Notes: generated by a model not told the origin, from the sequence alone. A stretch of 57,248 bases of DNA from Eggerthella sinensis (GCF_003339815.1 NZ_PPTT01000027.1:1-57248), one strand, 5' to 3'; numbered from the stretch's first letter, positions 1-9,193 are shown. Numbers and translations: made by a program.

Positions 1-1
1 T

Positions 2-391
2 CCCGCACCTGCCCCTTCGCCGTCGCCCGACCCCACGCCCGACCCGACGCCCGATCCCGGCATCAGCTGGTCCACCGGCGTGGCGTCCGCCTACGGCGGA
101 TCGACCGATCCTTACACGCCGAACCCCGGCACGACCGCCAACGGGTCGGTGTGCGACGACAACTCGATGGGCGTGGCCGTTCCCATGTCGTTGCCGAATT
201 TCTGGCAGTATTACGGTCGCACCGTCGAGATTTCCTATAACGGGCAGACCGTGCTCGCCACGGTGAACGACTGCGGCAGCATGGGCGGCGGCAGCCGGGT
301 GCTCGACCTGCAGCCCGGCGTGTGGAAGCAGTTCGGCTTCACGTCGTGCCTCGATTGGGGCCTGCGCACCGTCAGCTACCGCTTCCTGTAG
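2..391 (+). CDS. RlpA-like double-psi beta-barrel protein, C-terminal part
   Basis: The reading frame is open from the left edge, so the start lies outside the window and 129 codons are visible. It opens with a proline/aspartate/threonine linker (repeats of PDPT over the first ~20 residues). A compact domain of about 100 residues follows, containing AYGG near its start and the sequence VNDCGS, which matches the conserved loop of RlpA-like/expansin-like double-psi barrels. It ends at a TAG. Such domains are exported and act on or bind peptidoglycan glycan strands in known families. The linker suggests that a membrane anchor or another wall-binding domain lies upstream. The same PDPT linker chemistry recurs at the C-terminus of the penicillin-binding protein at 30754-33066. 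Substrate and catalytic activity cannot be judged from this fragment. Confidence 0.75.
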   Translation, partial: PAPAPSPSPDPTPDPTPDPGISWSTGVASAYGGSTDPYTPNPGTTANGSVCDDNSMGVAVPMSLPNFWQYYGRTVEISYNGQTVLATVNDCGSMGGGSRVLDLQPGVWKQFGFTSCLDWGLRTVSYRFL

Positions 392-579
392 GCGGCCAGC
401 CGGGCGCTTTCGAGTGCTCTCAGGCGCTTCCTCCTTCGCGATCCTCGCGCGCTCGGATTCAACGGGTGTTTGAAGCGCGCGCATGCGCCGCGTTCGCGCG
501 CGTGCCGATGGTAGGATGAACGCGCGCCGACCTGCGAGAAGGGTCGCGCGCTTCATCACTCGAATGCGCAGGAGGATCT

Positions 580-1308
580 ATGAACACCGCACGATTCTGC
601 AAGACGGCGCTGGGCGGCTTCGGTGCCGCGCTGCTGCTCACCGCTGGCATGGCCACCACGGCCCTCGCATCCGAAGCGGTCACCACCATGGCAACCACCG
701 CGCCGCTCAACCTGCGCGACGCGTCCAACATCAATGCGAACGTGATGGACGTGATGCCCGAAGGCACGTCGGTGCCCGTGTACGGCATGACCGACGACGG
801 CTGGTATCACGTGAAGTACAACGACCGCGAGGGCTTCTGCTACTACCAGTACCTCAATTTCGAGGGCTCCGAGGACGGTACCGTGAAGGACGGCAAGACC
901 ACCACGATGTACGCCACCGCGCCGCTCAACGTGCGCGAGCAGCCCAGCACCGACAGCCGCATCGTGAGCTCGCTCGCCGTCGACGAGGGCGTGAACGTGG
1001 TGGCCAAGCACGACGGATGGTTCACCGTGAGCATCGACGGCGCCGACCGCTACTGCTACGGCGCCTACCTCGGCTTCGGCCAGGGCGGCTACGCGCCCGA
1101 CCCCGAGAACACGACGGGCAACAGCACCATGAACCAGCTCACCACCACCGCGCCGCTCAACGTGCGCACCGCGCCCAGCATGGACGGCACCATCATCGGC
1201 TCCTTCCCGGCGGGCACCGCCGTGAACGTCCTCTCCGTAGAAGGCGACTGGTACCAGGTAAAGTACAACGACACCACCGCCTACGTAAGCAGCGAGTATT
1301 TGCGGTAG
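580..1308 (+). CDS. Exported protein with three bacterial SH3 (SH3b) domains
   Basis: 242 residues. A typical Sec signal peptide occupies about residues 1-31 (basic start, hydrophobic core, AxA-type end near ALASEA). Three SH3b repeats follow, each opening with the same phrase, APLNVR or APLNLR, at about residues 41, 113 and 188. Each carries the DGWY/GDWY core and a closing aromatic-Leu motif. SH3b domains bind peptidoglycan or cell-wall proteins, so this is most likely a wall-associated binding protein; no hydrolase domain is present. AGGAGG lies 6-7 bases before the ATG. It follows another wall-directed gene (RlpA-like) by about 190 bases in which I see no gene. A hairpin at 1355-1388 separates it from the convergent LuxR gene. 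Confidence 0.85.
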   Translation: MNTARFCKTALGGFGAALLLTAGMATTALASEAVTTMATTAPLNLRDASNINANVMDVMPEGTSVPVYGMTDDGWYHVKYNDREGFCYYQYLNFEGSEDGTVKDGKTTTMYATAPLNVREQPSTDSRIVSSLAVDEGVNVVAKHDGWFTVSIDGADRYCYGAYLGFGQGGYAPDPENTTGNSTMNQLTTTAPLNVRTAPSMDGTIIGSFPAGTAVNVLSVEGDWYQVKYNDTTAYVSSEYLR

Positions 1309-1354
1309 GAAGCAAGGGGATGCGCAGGTCGCAAGCGGCCGCACATTCTGAGGG

Positions 1355-1388
1355 AAGGGGTGCGGGACGCGTGCGTTCAGCACCCCTT
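1355..1388. terminator. Hairpin between convergent genes
   Basis: Arms AAGGGGTGC (1355-1363) and GCACCCCTT (1380-1388) can pair exactly. On the plus strand TTTT follows shortly after (1393-1396). The right arm overlaps the 3' end of the convergent LuxR gene, so the hairpin could terminate either transcript. Confidence 0.5.
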
Positions 1389-2819
1389 CTGCGTTTTGCG
1401 GATGATCTCAAGCAGGTCCTCGCGTGAATTCACATCGAGCTTGCGGTAGATGTTCTTCATATGCGTGCGCGCCGTGTTATTCGAGATGAACAGCACCTTC
1501 GCCACGTAACTCGAAGCGTGGCCGTACGCTAGCTCCACAAGCACCTCGGTTTCGCGCGGCGAGAGCCGGTACTGCTCGCCGATGAGCGCGCAGGTGCTTT
1601 CAATGTCGAGAGGCTTTTCGGTGAGCTCGATTTCCGACTCGGTTCCTTTCGAATACAGGATGAGACTGCGGCCCAGGGTGGTGGCCGAGAAGATGAGCAG
1701 AAATGCGGTGATCAATCCAAGCGCGGTTCGGTTGACCACGTAACCGATGAGGCTCGACGCAAGTCCCGTGCCCAGCGCGCACGCGCATGCGACGAGCGCG
1801 CATCCGCACACGAACGCCGCCGATCGATGCGCGGTGCGCAAAAGGCTGGTCAGGTACACCCATGACACGAGGGCTGCCAGCTGGAATAGCACGAACATGT
1901 AGTCGCGAAACAGGATGGTGGAGAACGCCTCGAGCGGTATCATCTTGATGATGAGCGCGCAGGCGGCCAGAGCGGGAAGCCCGATGCGGAATAGCGCGAA
2001 CGAGAGCTTCCGCTCCTGCCACGACGCGAAGGCCGAAAGCGAGAACCCGATTCCTGCAAGCGCAACGGCGAAACAGGCCAGCGCGGGATCGACGGACGGC
2101 GAGGCGCTGCCCGCTTGCGTTGCTCCGGTGGTGAAGGACGAAACGCACACGGCCAGCACAGGTATGGACGTTGCGAGCTGTAGGGCGGAGGGCTTCTTCG
2201 GATCGGCGTCGGCCGCGTCGGCCACGGGCTCGTCGGTGAGCCCGGCGCGTGCGAGCGGTACGAACGCGAGCGTGCTTGCCACCAGACATGCGCCCGCAAG
2301 GACGGAAGCCGGTGCGGGATCGCTCGCGTTTCCCCAACCGATAACCAGGGCGAACATAAGCAGCGCAAGGGATGCGTTGAGGAGCGTGCCGCGTAGGTCG
2401 AGCGTTTTGAACGCGAGTGCCCACAGGGCGAGGGCGACGGGGTAGCAGAGCGCCAGAAGGGCGCTGGCAACGTACGCGGCCGGCACGGAGGCCTCGGGGA
2501 AAGCGGCACGCGCAAAGCAACAGAGGGCGACGCAGACGATACCGACGAGCGAGGCGACGGTGAGGCGGCGAATTGCCGCATCCGACATGCGTGCGCTTCG
2601 AAACGCGACCAGGAGGCTGAGTGCTCCGATGAGGCAGCCGCCCATGACGAGCAGCAGCATGACGGTCTCGTCACGTTCTCCCGCAGCGAATGCAAGCGGC
2701 GCGCTCGGATCGAGCTGCAGGAAACAGCCTGCGTTGAACAAGCCAAAGCAGACGAAAAGCGGTCGTATGTCGACGCGGCGCGCAGAGCCGCCTTCGCGAT
2801 GTGCGGTGTGCTCGGTCAT
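1377..2819 (-). CDS. LuxR-type regulator with multi-span membrane domain (pair 1)
   Basis: 480 residues. About residues 20-400 are a chain of some ten to twelve hydrophobic segments. The last ~65 residues are a LuxR/GerE helix-turn-helix (LSPRETEVLVELAYG, then NNTARTHMKNIYRKLDV). This is the architecture of the membrane-embedded LuxR regulators common in Eggerthellaceae, in which the membrane part is thought to sense a ligand and the HTH binds DNA. It is divergent from the exported flavoprotein at 3042-4895, which makes that gene its likely target. A candidate operator lies between them at 2906-2921. The ATG at 2819 is preceded on its strand by GGAGGGAGCC. The ligand cannot be inferred from sequence. 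Confidence 0.85.
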   Translation of the reverse strand: MTEHTAHREGGSARRVDIRPLFVCFGLFNAGCFLQLDPSAPLAFAAGERDETVMLLLVMGGCLIGALSLLVAFRSARMSDAAIRRLTVASLVGIVCVALCCFARAAFPEASVPAAYVASALLALCYPVALALWALAFKTLDLRGTLLNASLALLMFALVIGWGNASDPAPASVLAGACLVASTLAFVPLARAGLTDEPVADAADADPKKPSALQLATSIPVLAVCVSSFTTGATQAGSASPSVDPALACFAVALAGIGFSLSAFASWQERKLSFALFRIGLPALAACALIIKMIPLEAFSTILFRDYMFVLFQLAALVSWVYLTSLLRTAHRSAAFVCGCALVACACALGTGLASSLIGYVVNRTALGLITAFLLIFSATTLGRSLILYSKGTESEIELTEKPLDIESTCALIGEQYRLSPRETEVLVELAYGHASSYVAKVLFISNNTARTHMKNIYRKLDVNSREDLLEIIRKTQKGC

Positions 2820-2905
2820 GATGGCTCCCTCCTGCGTCCATCATAGCAAACGCGAAGCGTCCGCGAGTATCCGACCCGTTCCAATATGCCGCTCGTTCGA
2901 CCTAA

Positions 2906-2921
2906 TCACCCAATGTGGTGA
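2906..2921. promoter_or_regulatory. Candidate LuxR operator, pair 1
   Basis: Perfect inverted repeat TCACC-N6-GGTGA in the divergent region between the LuxR gene (start 2819) and the flavoprotein (start 3042). The same half-site, TCAYC, recurs in the two other LuxR/flavoprotein intergenic regions of this window, at 14652-14667 and 49643-49659. Binding by the neighbouring regulator is inferred. Confidence 0.45.
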
Positions 2922-3041
2922 GGGTCTGACGAGGGCTTTCACGCACAACGGTCATGGCGGCTGCCGAGGGGGTGGGGCATGCTGCAGGCAGCGTTTCGCA
3001 TAGCGGAACGGAGGTTGCGATACCAGGAAGGGATGGTTTGC

Positions 3042-4895
3042 ATGAACGAGAAAAATCTGCTCGATAGGCGCGGTTTCCTCAAGGGGGCGCTTGCGTCCGG
3101 CGCGGTGGCTGCGGCCGGTGCGGCGCTGGTGGGCTGCGCGCCGCAGCAGAGCGTCGAGAGCGCGACAGCTTCGGCGAGCGACCTGCCGGAGTCGGGACAG
3201 CTGCCCGACAGTTATCAATGCCGCGAGGATTGGCTGGGGCAGGCGCCCGTCATCGATGATGCGGAGATCGTTGACACGGTGGAGGTGGACGTCGTCGTTT
3301 GCGGCGGTGGCCATGCCGGCGTGCAGGCGGCGCTTGCGGCAGCTCAGGAAGGTGCAAGCGTCGCGGTGTTGGAGGTTCAGCCGGAAGAAACGTACTCGTT
3401 CTTCGGCGACGATATCTGTAGCTACAACTCGGCGTTTCTCACGGAGCGCGGGTTCGGCGGCTACGATGTGGGCGAGATATGTGCCGAATACGTGCGCCGC
3501 GGTGCGGGGCGCGTGAGCCCCGAGCTCATTCGCGTGTTCGTCGAGCAATCCGGGGAGATGCTGGACAACATGGTGTCCGTCGTGCCCGACACGAGCACGG
3601 TGTTCGACTTCGACAACGGCCAATGTCAGGTCCAGATCGCCTACGACATGCCCGATGCGAGCTTTTACCCGCTCGAGCGCGGCGGATTCAAAGCTTGGGC
3701 GACCACCATTCAGACGATCGGCACCGTCAATGAACAGCCCGTCCTGGGGCGCGAAGGCGTGTCGCGCCTCACCGAGGTGGAGCTGTACTGCATGGACGCT
3801 GCACGTAACCTGGGCGCCGCCTGGTATTTCAACACGTCGGCTACCGTGCTTGAGCAGAGTTCGTCCGGCGAGGTGACGGGCGTCATCGCGAAGGGCCCCG
3901 ACGGGTACGTACGCTACCGAGCTGCGAAGGCGGTATGCCTGTGCACGGGCGACTTCTCGAGCAATGCCGACATGGTGTACAACCTGCTTGACGACGTGAA
4001 CGAGATCGCCATGCGATCGGGCGCCGACCGCTCAGAGATGATCGGCCGCGGCCGCGACGGCCAGGGCCAAAAGATGGGCTGTTGGGCCGGAGGCCTGGTG
4101 GAGTGCCACCCTCGTCCCTCGATGAACACGAACGGCGGCAGCCCGGGACCGTGGGGCACGACGCCCTTCCTGTGGATCAATGCCGAGGGCAAGCGCTTCA
4201 TGAACGAGTGCATGGCCGGATTCGCCAAACCGCTCATCACGCGGCAGCCTCATGGGTTGGTGGCGGCTATCTGCGACGCGAACTACCTCGAGTCGGTGCA
4301 GAACGCGGGCCTCGATCACGGGGCTCCCAACTGGGGTGCGGCGGGCGTCGAGCGGTACGGCGTCATGGACAAGCTCAAGGAAGGCATGGATGCGGCCGTG
4401 GATGCGGGTGCGGCGGGCGCCGAGGTGGGCGGCGTGGGCATCATCAACGTCACCATGACCATGGGCAGCCAGGTATTCGCAGCTCAGACGCTCGATGAAC
4501 TGCTAGGCTATCTCGGGTACGAGGGCGATGCGAAGAAGCAGGCGCTTTCTACCATCGAAGCGTACAACGCACTGTGCGCGACCGGTGTCGACAGCGACTA
4601 TGGCAAGGACGCACTGCTTCTCAAGCCTATCGACACGCCTCCGTTCTTCGGTGCGGTTGCTCAGAACGAAGGCGCGATGACGGCCGGTCTCGTGACGCTT
4701 GCGGGACTCGTGACGGACGAGCATATGAACGTGCTCACCTCCGACTACACGACGCCCATTCCCGGCCTGTACGCTGCCGGCAACTGCCTGGGCCACCGAT
4801 TCGGTCCCGGCTATTCCACGCCGTCGGCCGGGGCATCGATGGGCATGGCCATGACGCACGGCCGCGTGCTGGGCAAGCACGTCGCGTCGTTGTAG
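3042..4895 (+). CDS. Tat-exported FAD-dependent reductase, fumarate reductase flavoprotein family (pair 1)
   Basis: 617 residues from the ATG at 3042, chosen because AGGAAGGGATGG lies just upstream and because the Tat motif DRRGFLKG then falls at residues 8-15; ATGs at 2979 and 3033 are in frame. The signal ends in LVGCAPQ, so a lipobox-like cysteine anchor is possible. The FAD-binding motif is VVVCGGGHAGVQAA (about residue 85). The C-terminal FAD-contact stretch includes PIPGLYAAGNCLG. This is the FAD_binding_2/fumarate reductase-urocanate reductase-type fold. It has no FMN-binding domain or haem motif, so electrons must come from a separate partner. Members reduce activated C=C bonds or other organic acceptors in respiration; the acceptor here is unknown. 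It is divergent from a membrane LuxR regulator. Confidence 0.85.
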   Translation: MNEKNLLDRRGFLKGALASGAVAAAGAALVGCAPQQSVESATASASDLPESGQLPDSYQCREDWLGQAPVIDDAEIVDTVEVDVVVCGGGHAGVQAALAAAQEGASVAVLEVQPEETYSFFGDDICSYNSAFLTERGFGGYDVGEICAEYVRRGAGRVSPELIRVFVEQSGEMLDNMVSVVPDTSTVFDFDNGQCQVQIAYDMPDASFYPLERGGFKAWATTIQTIGTVNEQPVLGREGVSRLTEVELYCMDAARNLGAAWYFNTSATVLEQSSSGEVTGVIAKGPDGYVRYRAAKAVCLCTGDFSSNADMVYNLLDDVNEIAMRSGADRSEMIGRGRDGQGQKMGCWAGGLVECHPRPSMNTNGGSPGPWGTTPFLWINAEGKRFMNECMAGFAKPLITRQPHGLVAAICDANYLESVQNAGLDHGAPNWGAAGVERYGVMDKLKEGMDAAVDAGAAGAEVGGVGIINVTMTMGSQVFAAQTLDELLGYLGYEGDAKKQALSTIEAYNALCATGVDSDYGKDALLLKPIDTPPFFGAVAQNEGAMTAGLVTLAGLVTDEHMNVLTSDYTTPIPGLYAAGNCLGHRFGPGYSTPSAGASMGMAMTHGRVLGKHVASL

Positions 4896-4941
4896 CGTTT
4901 TCCATTCGCCGCGGCGTTTGTCGGCGGCACCCTCCCTCCTC

Positions 4942-4967
4942 GAAAGGGCCTCGTGCGAGGCCCTTTC
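4942..4967 (+). terminator. Intrinsic terminator after flavoprotein
   Basis: GAAAGGGCCTCG and CGAGGCCCTTTC form a perfect 12-bp stem with a 2-base loop, ending in TTTC followed by CTCC. It lies 47 bases past the flavoprotein stop. The U-tract is short. Confidence 0.65.
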
Positions 4968-5033
4968 CTCCGCGCAGGTGAAAAATGGTTGGGGATTGCG
5001 GCGGAAAAGACGCGCACGGCTGTGCATTTGCGC

Positions 5034-5039
5034 TATACT
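5034..5039 (+). promoter_or_regulatory. Probable -10 element of pheS T-box transcript
   Basis: TATACT lies about 10 bases before the likely start of the T-box leader. The -35 region is not recognisable. TATACT also occurs upstream of several other genes here (33083, 49721). Confidence 0.5.
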
Positions 5040-5044
5040 GCATC

Positions 5045-5370
5045 GTTACATGCGATGACGAAGACAGCGCCGCGCGACGGCGCCGCCATCAGAGACGGGC
5101 TCCCATCGGCTGCGAGGAACCCGGGCGGCGAGTGCGACGATTCCCTTCCGAGCAGTGCGTTTGAACGCGGACGCCCGGGGCCGAACGGCCCGGTGCGAGA
5201 CGTCAAGTAGGATGCGCCGGGAGCTCCCGTCACAGAGCGAACGAGCGGGCGGCAGCGCGCAGGCGCAGCCGTCAACCGAGGTGGTACCGCGAGAGCCTTC
5301 TCTCGTCCTTGGATTTTGGGGAGCAATCCCTGGGAACATGGACGCGAGAAGGCTCTTTTTTATTGCGCGT
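5045..5370 (+). promoter_or_regulatory. T-box leader controlling pheS
   Basis: The gap of about 520 bases before pheS holds a T-box riboswitch. The conserved T-box sequence GAGGTGGTACCGCGA lies at 5278-5292. It runs into a terminator whose arms AGAGCCTTCTC (from 5292) and GAGAAGGCTCT (ending 5356) are followed by TTTTT. In known T-boxes, uncharged tRNA pairs with the T-box motif and an upstream specifier codon, favouring an antiterminator. The expected specifier is a Phe codon; a TTC at 5141-5143 is a candidate, but I could not fold stem I reliably. The system would raise phenylalanyl-tRNA synthetase expression when charged tRNA-Phe is scarce. Confidence 0.85.
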
Positions 5371-5415
5371 GGGGCGGCCGTGCGCAAGGGCGATAGACGG
5401 AAAGGGACGGGCATT

Positions 5416-6477
5416 ATGGCAATTGTGGAGGAACTGGCGTCGCTGCGCGAGCAGACGTTGGCGCAGATCGCGGAGGCGGCCGACACCGCCGCGCTCGAGC
5501 AGGTGCGCATCGCCGTGCTGGGCAAGGCGGGCACGCTGACGGGCTACCTGCGGCAGATGGGGCAGATCGCCAAGGAGGAGCGCGCCGCCGTGGGCAAGAC
5601 GGCGAACGAGGTGCGCGCCGCCGTGGAGGGCGCGCTCGCCGCGCGCAAGGACGAGCTGGCCTCCTCCGAGCTGGCCGCCGCCATCGACGCGGCCGCCGTG
5701 GACGTGACGCTGCCGGGCCGCGCGCAGCAGATGGGCACGCGCCACCTCATCAACCGCATCAGCGACGAGATCTCCGAGATCTTCCTCGGCCTGGGCTACA
5801 CGGTGGCCACCGGTCCCGAGGTGGAGCTCGACTACTACAACTTCGAGGCGCTCAACGCCCCCGCCGACCACCCGAGCCGCAGCCTGGCCGACACGTTCTA
5901 CGTGCGCGACCTCTCCGGCGACCAGGCCGCCGTGCGCGGCGAGTCCGACGTGCTGCTGCGCACGCAGACCTCGCCGGTGCAGGCGCGCGTCATGGAGCAG
6001 CAGGAGCCTCCCATCTACATCATCGCGCCGGGCAAGGTGTACCGCCGCGACGTGGCCGACCCGAGCCACCTGCCGCAGTTCACGCAGATCGAGGGCCTCG
6101 TGGTGGACAAGGGCATCACGTTCGGCGACCTGAAGGGCACGCTCGACTACCTGTGCAAGCAGCTGTTCGGCGAGGAGCGCAAGACCCGCTTCCGCGCGCA
6201 CTACTTCCCGTTCACGGAGCCGTCGGCCGAGGTGGACGTGAGCTGCGGCATCTGCCACGGCGAGGGCTGCCGCTTCTGCAAGGGCACCGGCTGGCTGGAA
6301 ATCCTCGGGTGCGGCATGGTCGACCCGAACGTGCTGGGCTACGCCGGCCTCGACCCCGAGGTGTACTCCGGCTTCGCGTTCGGCATGGGCGTCGAGCGCA
6401 TCGCCTGCCTGAAGTACAACGTGCCCGACCTGCGCATGCTCGTCGAAGGCGACATGCGGTTCTTGAGGCAATTCTGA
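5416..6477 (+). CDS. pheS: Phenylalanine--tRNA ligase alpha subunit
   Basis: 353 residues, the normal length for bacterial PheS, counted from the ATG at 5416 after GGGACGG; the open frame extends further upstream into the T-box leader, which cannot be coding. The N-terminal ~90 residues are the coiled-coil tRNA-binding arm. The catalytic class II core follows, with motif 2 (GKVYRRDVADPSHLPQF) and motif 3 (FGMGVERIACLKY). A cysteine cluster (CGICHGEGCRFCKG) near residue 280 suggests a small metal-binding loop, as in many PheS proteins. It forms the alpha2-beta2 enzyme with PheT, 208 bases downstream, and is under T-box control. Confidence 0.97.
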   Translation: MAIVEELASLREQTLAQIAEAADTAALEQVRIAVLGKAGTLTGYLRQMGQIAKEERAAVGKTANEVRAAVEGALAARKDELASSELAAAIDAAAVDVTLPGRAQQMGTRHLINRISDEISEIFLGLGYTVATGPEVELDYYNFEALNAPADHPSRSLADTFYVRDLSGDQAAVRGESDVLLRTQTSPVQARVMEQQEPPIYIIAPGKVYRRDVADPSHLPQFTQIEGLVVDKGITFGDLKGTLDYLCKQLFGEERKTRFRAHYFPFTEPSAEVDVSCGICHGEGCRFCKGTGWLEILGCGMVDPNVLGYAGLDPEVYSGFAFGMGVERIACLKYNVPDLRMLVEGDMRFLRQF

Positions 6478-6540
6478 TCTGACGATCAGGATTTGCCGTC
6501 GACGCTGCGACGCGAAGCTAGTCCCTTTAGGGGCGGCTTC

Positions 6541-6629
6541 CCGTGGCACCCGATCTCGCGGCGAGGTCGAGGGCTCGCGTACCGAAGTACGCTTCGCCCT
6601 CGCCCTCCCCACGATATCGGGCACCACGG
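6541..6629. repeat. Large nested inverted repeat between pheS and pheT
   Basis: Three nested pairings. The outer arms are CCGTGGCACCCGAT (6541-6554) and ATCGGGCACCACGG (6616-6629), 12 of 14 matching. The middle arms are GAGGTCGAGGGC (6563-6574) and GCCCTCGCCCTC (6596-6607), 11 of 12. At the centre is a perfect hairpin, GCGTAC-CGAA-GTACGC (6577-6592). A smaller hairpin precedes it (GAAGC 6514-6518, GCTTC 6536-6540). The element fills most of the 208-base pheS-pheT gap, which is unusually long for this gene pair. It looks like an inserted REP/MITE-like element or a processing structure; there is no U-tract for termination. Confidence 0.7.
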
Positions 6630-6685
6630 AAACCCTCGCTGACTTTGCTGGACCTATGAAGGTTTGAGAAGAGAAAGAAACCAGT

Positions 6686-9124
6686 ATGAAAGTATCTCTG
6701 AAATGGTTGTCTGAATACGTGGACGTGCCCTCCGATCTCAAGGCGTTCTGCGACCGACTCGATCTGACGGGCACGGGCGTGGAAGCGGTTGAGAAGACGG
6801 GCGAAGCCTTCGACGGCGTGGTCGTGGGCTATGTGGAGACGTGCGAGCAGCACCCCGACAGCGACCACATGCATGTCGTGTCGGTGAACGTGGGCGCGGA
6901 CGAGCCCGTGCAAATCGTGTGCGGCGCGCCGAACATCGCAGCGGGCATCAAGGTGCCGGTGGCCACCGTGGGCGCCGTGCTGCCGGGCGATCTCAAGATC
7001 AAGAAGTCGAAGCTGCGCGGCGTCGCGAGCTGCGGCATGTGCTGCTCGCAGCGCGAGCTGGGCATGGGGAACAACCACGACGGCATCTGGGTCCTGCCCG
7101 AGGACGCCGTGGTGGGCACGCCCATCGCCGAGTACCTCAAGCTGTCCGACACGGTGCTCGACCTGGAAATCACGCCGAACCGTCCCGACTGCCTGAGCAT
7201 GGCGGGCATGGCGCGCGAAGTGGGTGCGATGTATCGCACCGACGTGGCGTACCCGCAAGGCGAACTCGTGGAGGACGCGACGGCGACGCCGACGTCCGGC
7301 CAGGTGAGCATCGAGATTGCCGACGCGTCCCGCTGCTGCCGCTACACGGCGCGCGTCATCCGCGACGTGCAGGTGGGGCCGAGCCCCGACTGGCTGGCCG
7401 AGCGCGTGACGGCCGCGGGCGCCCGCTCCATCAACAACATCGTGGACGTGACGAATTACATCCTGTTCCTGCTGGGGCAGCCGTTGCACACGTTCGACTT
7501 CGACAAGCTGGCGGGCGCGGACGGCATGGCGCACATCATCGTGCGTCCGGCGGCCGAGGGCGAGAAGCTCACGACGCTCGACGGCGAGGCGCGCGAGCTC
7601 ACGCCCGACATGACCGTCATCGCCACGCCCGATCGCGCGGTGGCGCTGGCCGGCGTCATGGGCGGCCTCGACTCCGAGGTCACCGACGGCACCACCACCG
7701 TGCTGCTGGAAGCCGCCGCGTTCAACCGCGCGCATACGAGCCGCACGAGCCGCAACCTGGGCCTCATCAGCGAGGCGTCCATGCGCTACGAGCGCGGCGT
7801 GGACGACAACCCCGTGGCGCTCAACGCCGACATGGCGGCCGCGCTCATCGCCGAGGTGGCGGGCGGCACCGTGTGCCCCGGCATGGTGGACGTGTGGCTG
7901 GAGAAGACCGAGCCCGTCGACCTGGCGTTCCGCGTGCCGCGCTTCTGCGCCATGATGGGCGCCGACATCCCGCGTGCAGACGTGGTGGACATCCTCGAGC
8001 GCCTGGGCTGCCAGGTGTCCGACACCGCCGACGCCGACGTGCTCGACGTGGTGGCCCCCACCTTCCGTCCCGACCTCGAGCGCGAGATCGATCTCTACGA
8101 GGAAGTGCTGCGCCTGTGGGGCATGGACCGCGTGCCGGCCACGCTGCCGGGCGGCCGCGGCCGCTTCGGCGTGCGCTCGGAGCTCGAGCACGTGATGGAC
8201 ACCATCAACAAGACGATGTGCGCGAGCGGCCTCAACGAGACGATGACCTACTCGTTCGCCGAGCCGGGCGACCTCGATCGCCTGCGCATGTCCGCCGAAG
8301 GCCTCGGCCAGCCGGTGGAGCTCATCAACCCGCTGAACGCCGACCAGTCGGTCATGCGCCAGAGCATCGTCCCCGGGCTGCTGCGCAGCGTCGCCTACAA
8401 CCAGAGCCGCGGCGTGAAGAACGTGCAGCTCTACGAAGCGGGCGCCGTGTTCTTCGCGCATGAGGGCAAGAAGGAGCCGAAGGAGCGCCGCCGTCTCGCG
8501 GGCGTGCTGGCCGGCGCCATGGGCGATGCTGGGTGGAACGCCGCGCCGGCCCCGTTCGACTTCTTCGACGGCAAGGGCGCGGTGGAGAACCTCGCGCGCG
8601 AGCTGGCCTTGCCGAAGCTGCGCTTCAAGGCGCTCGCGGCCGATGAGGCCCCGCACCTGCAGCCCGGCCGCGCGGCGGCGGTGCTGTCCGGCGGCGTGGA
8701 ACTGGGATGGGTGGGCGAGCTGCACCCGCTCGCCGTCGACGCGTTCGATGCCGATGCACCCGTCGTGGCGTTCGAGCTGGACGTGGAGGCCCTCGCGCGT
8801 GCCGCCCGCCCGGCGCGCGACTACGTGGACGTGCCCACGTTCCCGGCCGTGTCCATGGACGTGGCCTTCGTGGTCGACGAAGGCGTGACCCACGAGCGCC
8901 TCGTGCAGTGCATGACCTCGGCCGGCGGCAAGCTGCTTGAGGACGTGCGCCTGTTCGACGTGTACCGCGACGAAGCACGCGTCGGCGCCGGCAAGAAGTC
9001 CATGGCCTACGCCCTCACCTACCGCGCCGCCGACCGCACGCTGACCAGCGAAGAGGTGGACAAGGCCCACGAGCGCCTCATCAAGAAGGTAAGCGCCGCC
9101 ACCGGCGCCGAAGTGCGCGGGTAG
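6686..9124 (+). CDS. pheT: Phenylalanine--tRNA ligase beta subunit
   Basis: 812 residues, the usual length. The N-terminus is the EMAP/OB-fold tRNA-binding domain (VVVGYVETCEQHPDSDHMHV from about residue 46). B3/B4 editing domains follow in the middle (NIVDVTNYILFLLGQPLHTF), then the B5 and catalytic-like core (EREIDLYEEVLRLWG). The C-terminal FDX-ACB anticodon-binding domain closes the protein (VPTFPAVSMDVAFVVD and after). It pairs with PheS to charge tRNA-Phe and clears mischarged Tyr-tRNA in known enzymes. The ATG at 6686 follows GAGAAGAG. Expression should depend on read-through of the inverted repeat upstream, or on a promoter within the gap that I cannot see. Confidence 0.97.
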   Translation: MKVSLKWLSEYVDVPSDLKAFCDRLDLTGTGVEAVEKTGEAFDGVVVGYVETCEQHPDSDHMHVVSVNVGADEPVQIVCGAPNIAAGIKVPVATVGAVLPGDLKIKKSKLRGVASCGMCCSQRELGMGNNHDGIWVLPEDAVVGTPIAEYLKLSDTVLDLEITPNRPDCLSMAGMAREVGAMYRTDVAYPQGELVEDATATPTSGQVSIEIADASRCCRYTARVIRDVQVGPSPDWLAERVTAAGARSINNIVDVTNYILFLLGQPLHTFDFDKLAGADGMAHIIVRPAAEGEKLTTLDGEARELTPDMTVIATPDRAVALAGVMGGLDSEVTDGTTTVLLEAAAFNRAHTSRTSRNLGLISEASMRYERGVDDNPVALNADMAAALIAEVAGGTVCPGMVDVWLEKTEPVDLAFRVPRFCAMMGADIPRADVVDILERLGCQVSDTADADVLDVVAPTFRPDLEREIDLYEEVLRLWGMDRVPATLPGGRGRFGVRSELEHVMDTINKTMCASGLNETMTYSFAEPGDLDRLRMSAEGLGQPVELINPLNADQSVMRQSIVPGLLRSVAYNQSRGVKNVQLYEAGAVFFAHEGKKEPKERRRLAGVLAGAMGDAGWNAAPAPFDFFDGKGAVENLARELALPKLRFKALAADEAPHLQPGRAAAVLSGGVELGWVGELHPLAVDAFDADAPVVAFELDVEALARAARPARDYVDVPTFPAVSMDVAFVVDEGVTHERLVQCMTSAGGKLLEDVRLFDVYRDEARVGAGKKSMAYALTYRAADRTLTSEEVDKAHERLIKKVSAATGAEVRG

Positions 9125-9161
9125 CAAGCCCCTCCGCGTTCTCGCAAACCGCAATTCCTCC

Positions 9162-9193
9162 AGCGCCCGCGCTCCCCGCGCGGGCGCTTTTGC
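9162..9193 (+). terminator. Intrinsic terminator after pheT
   Basis: AGCGCCCGCG and the later CGCGGGCGCT pair around CTCCC, followed directly by TTTT. It sits about 40 bases after the pheT stop. Confidence 0.8.
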
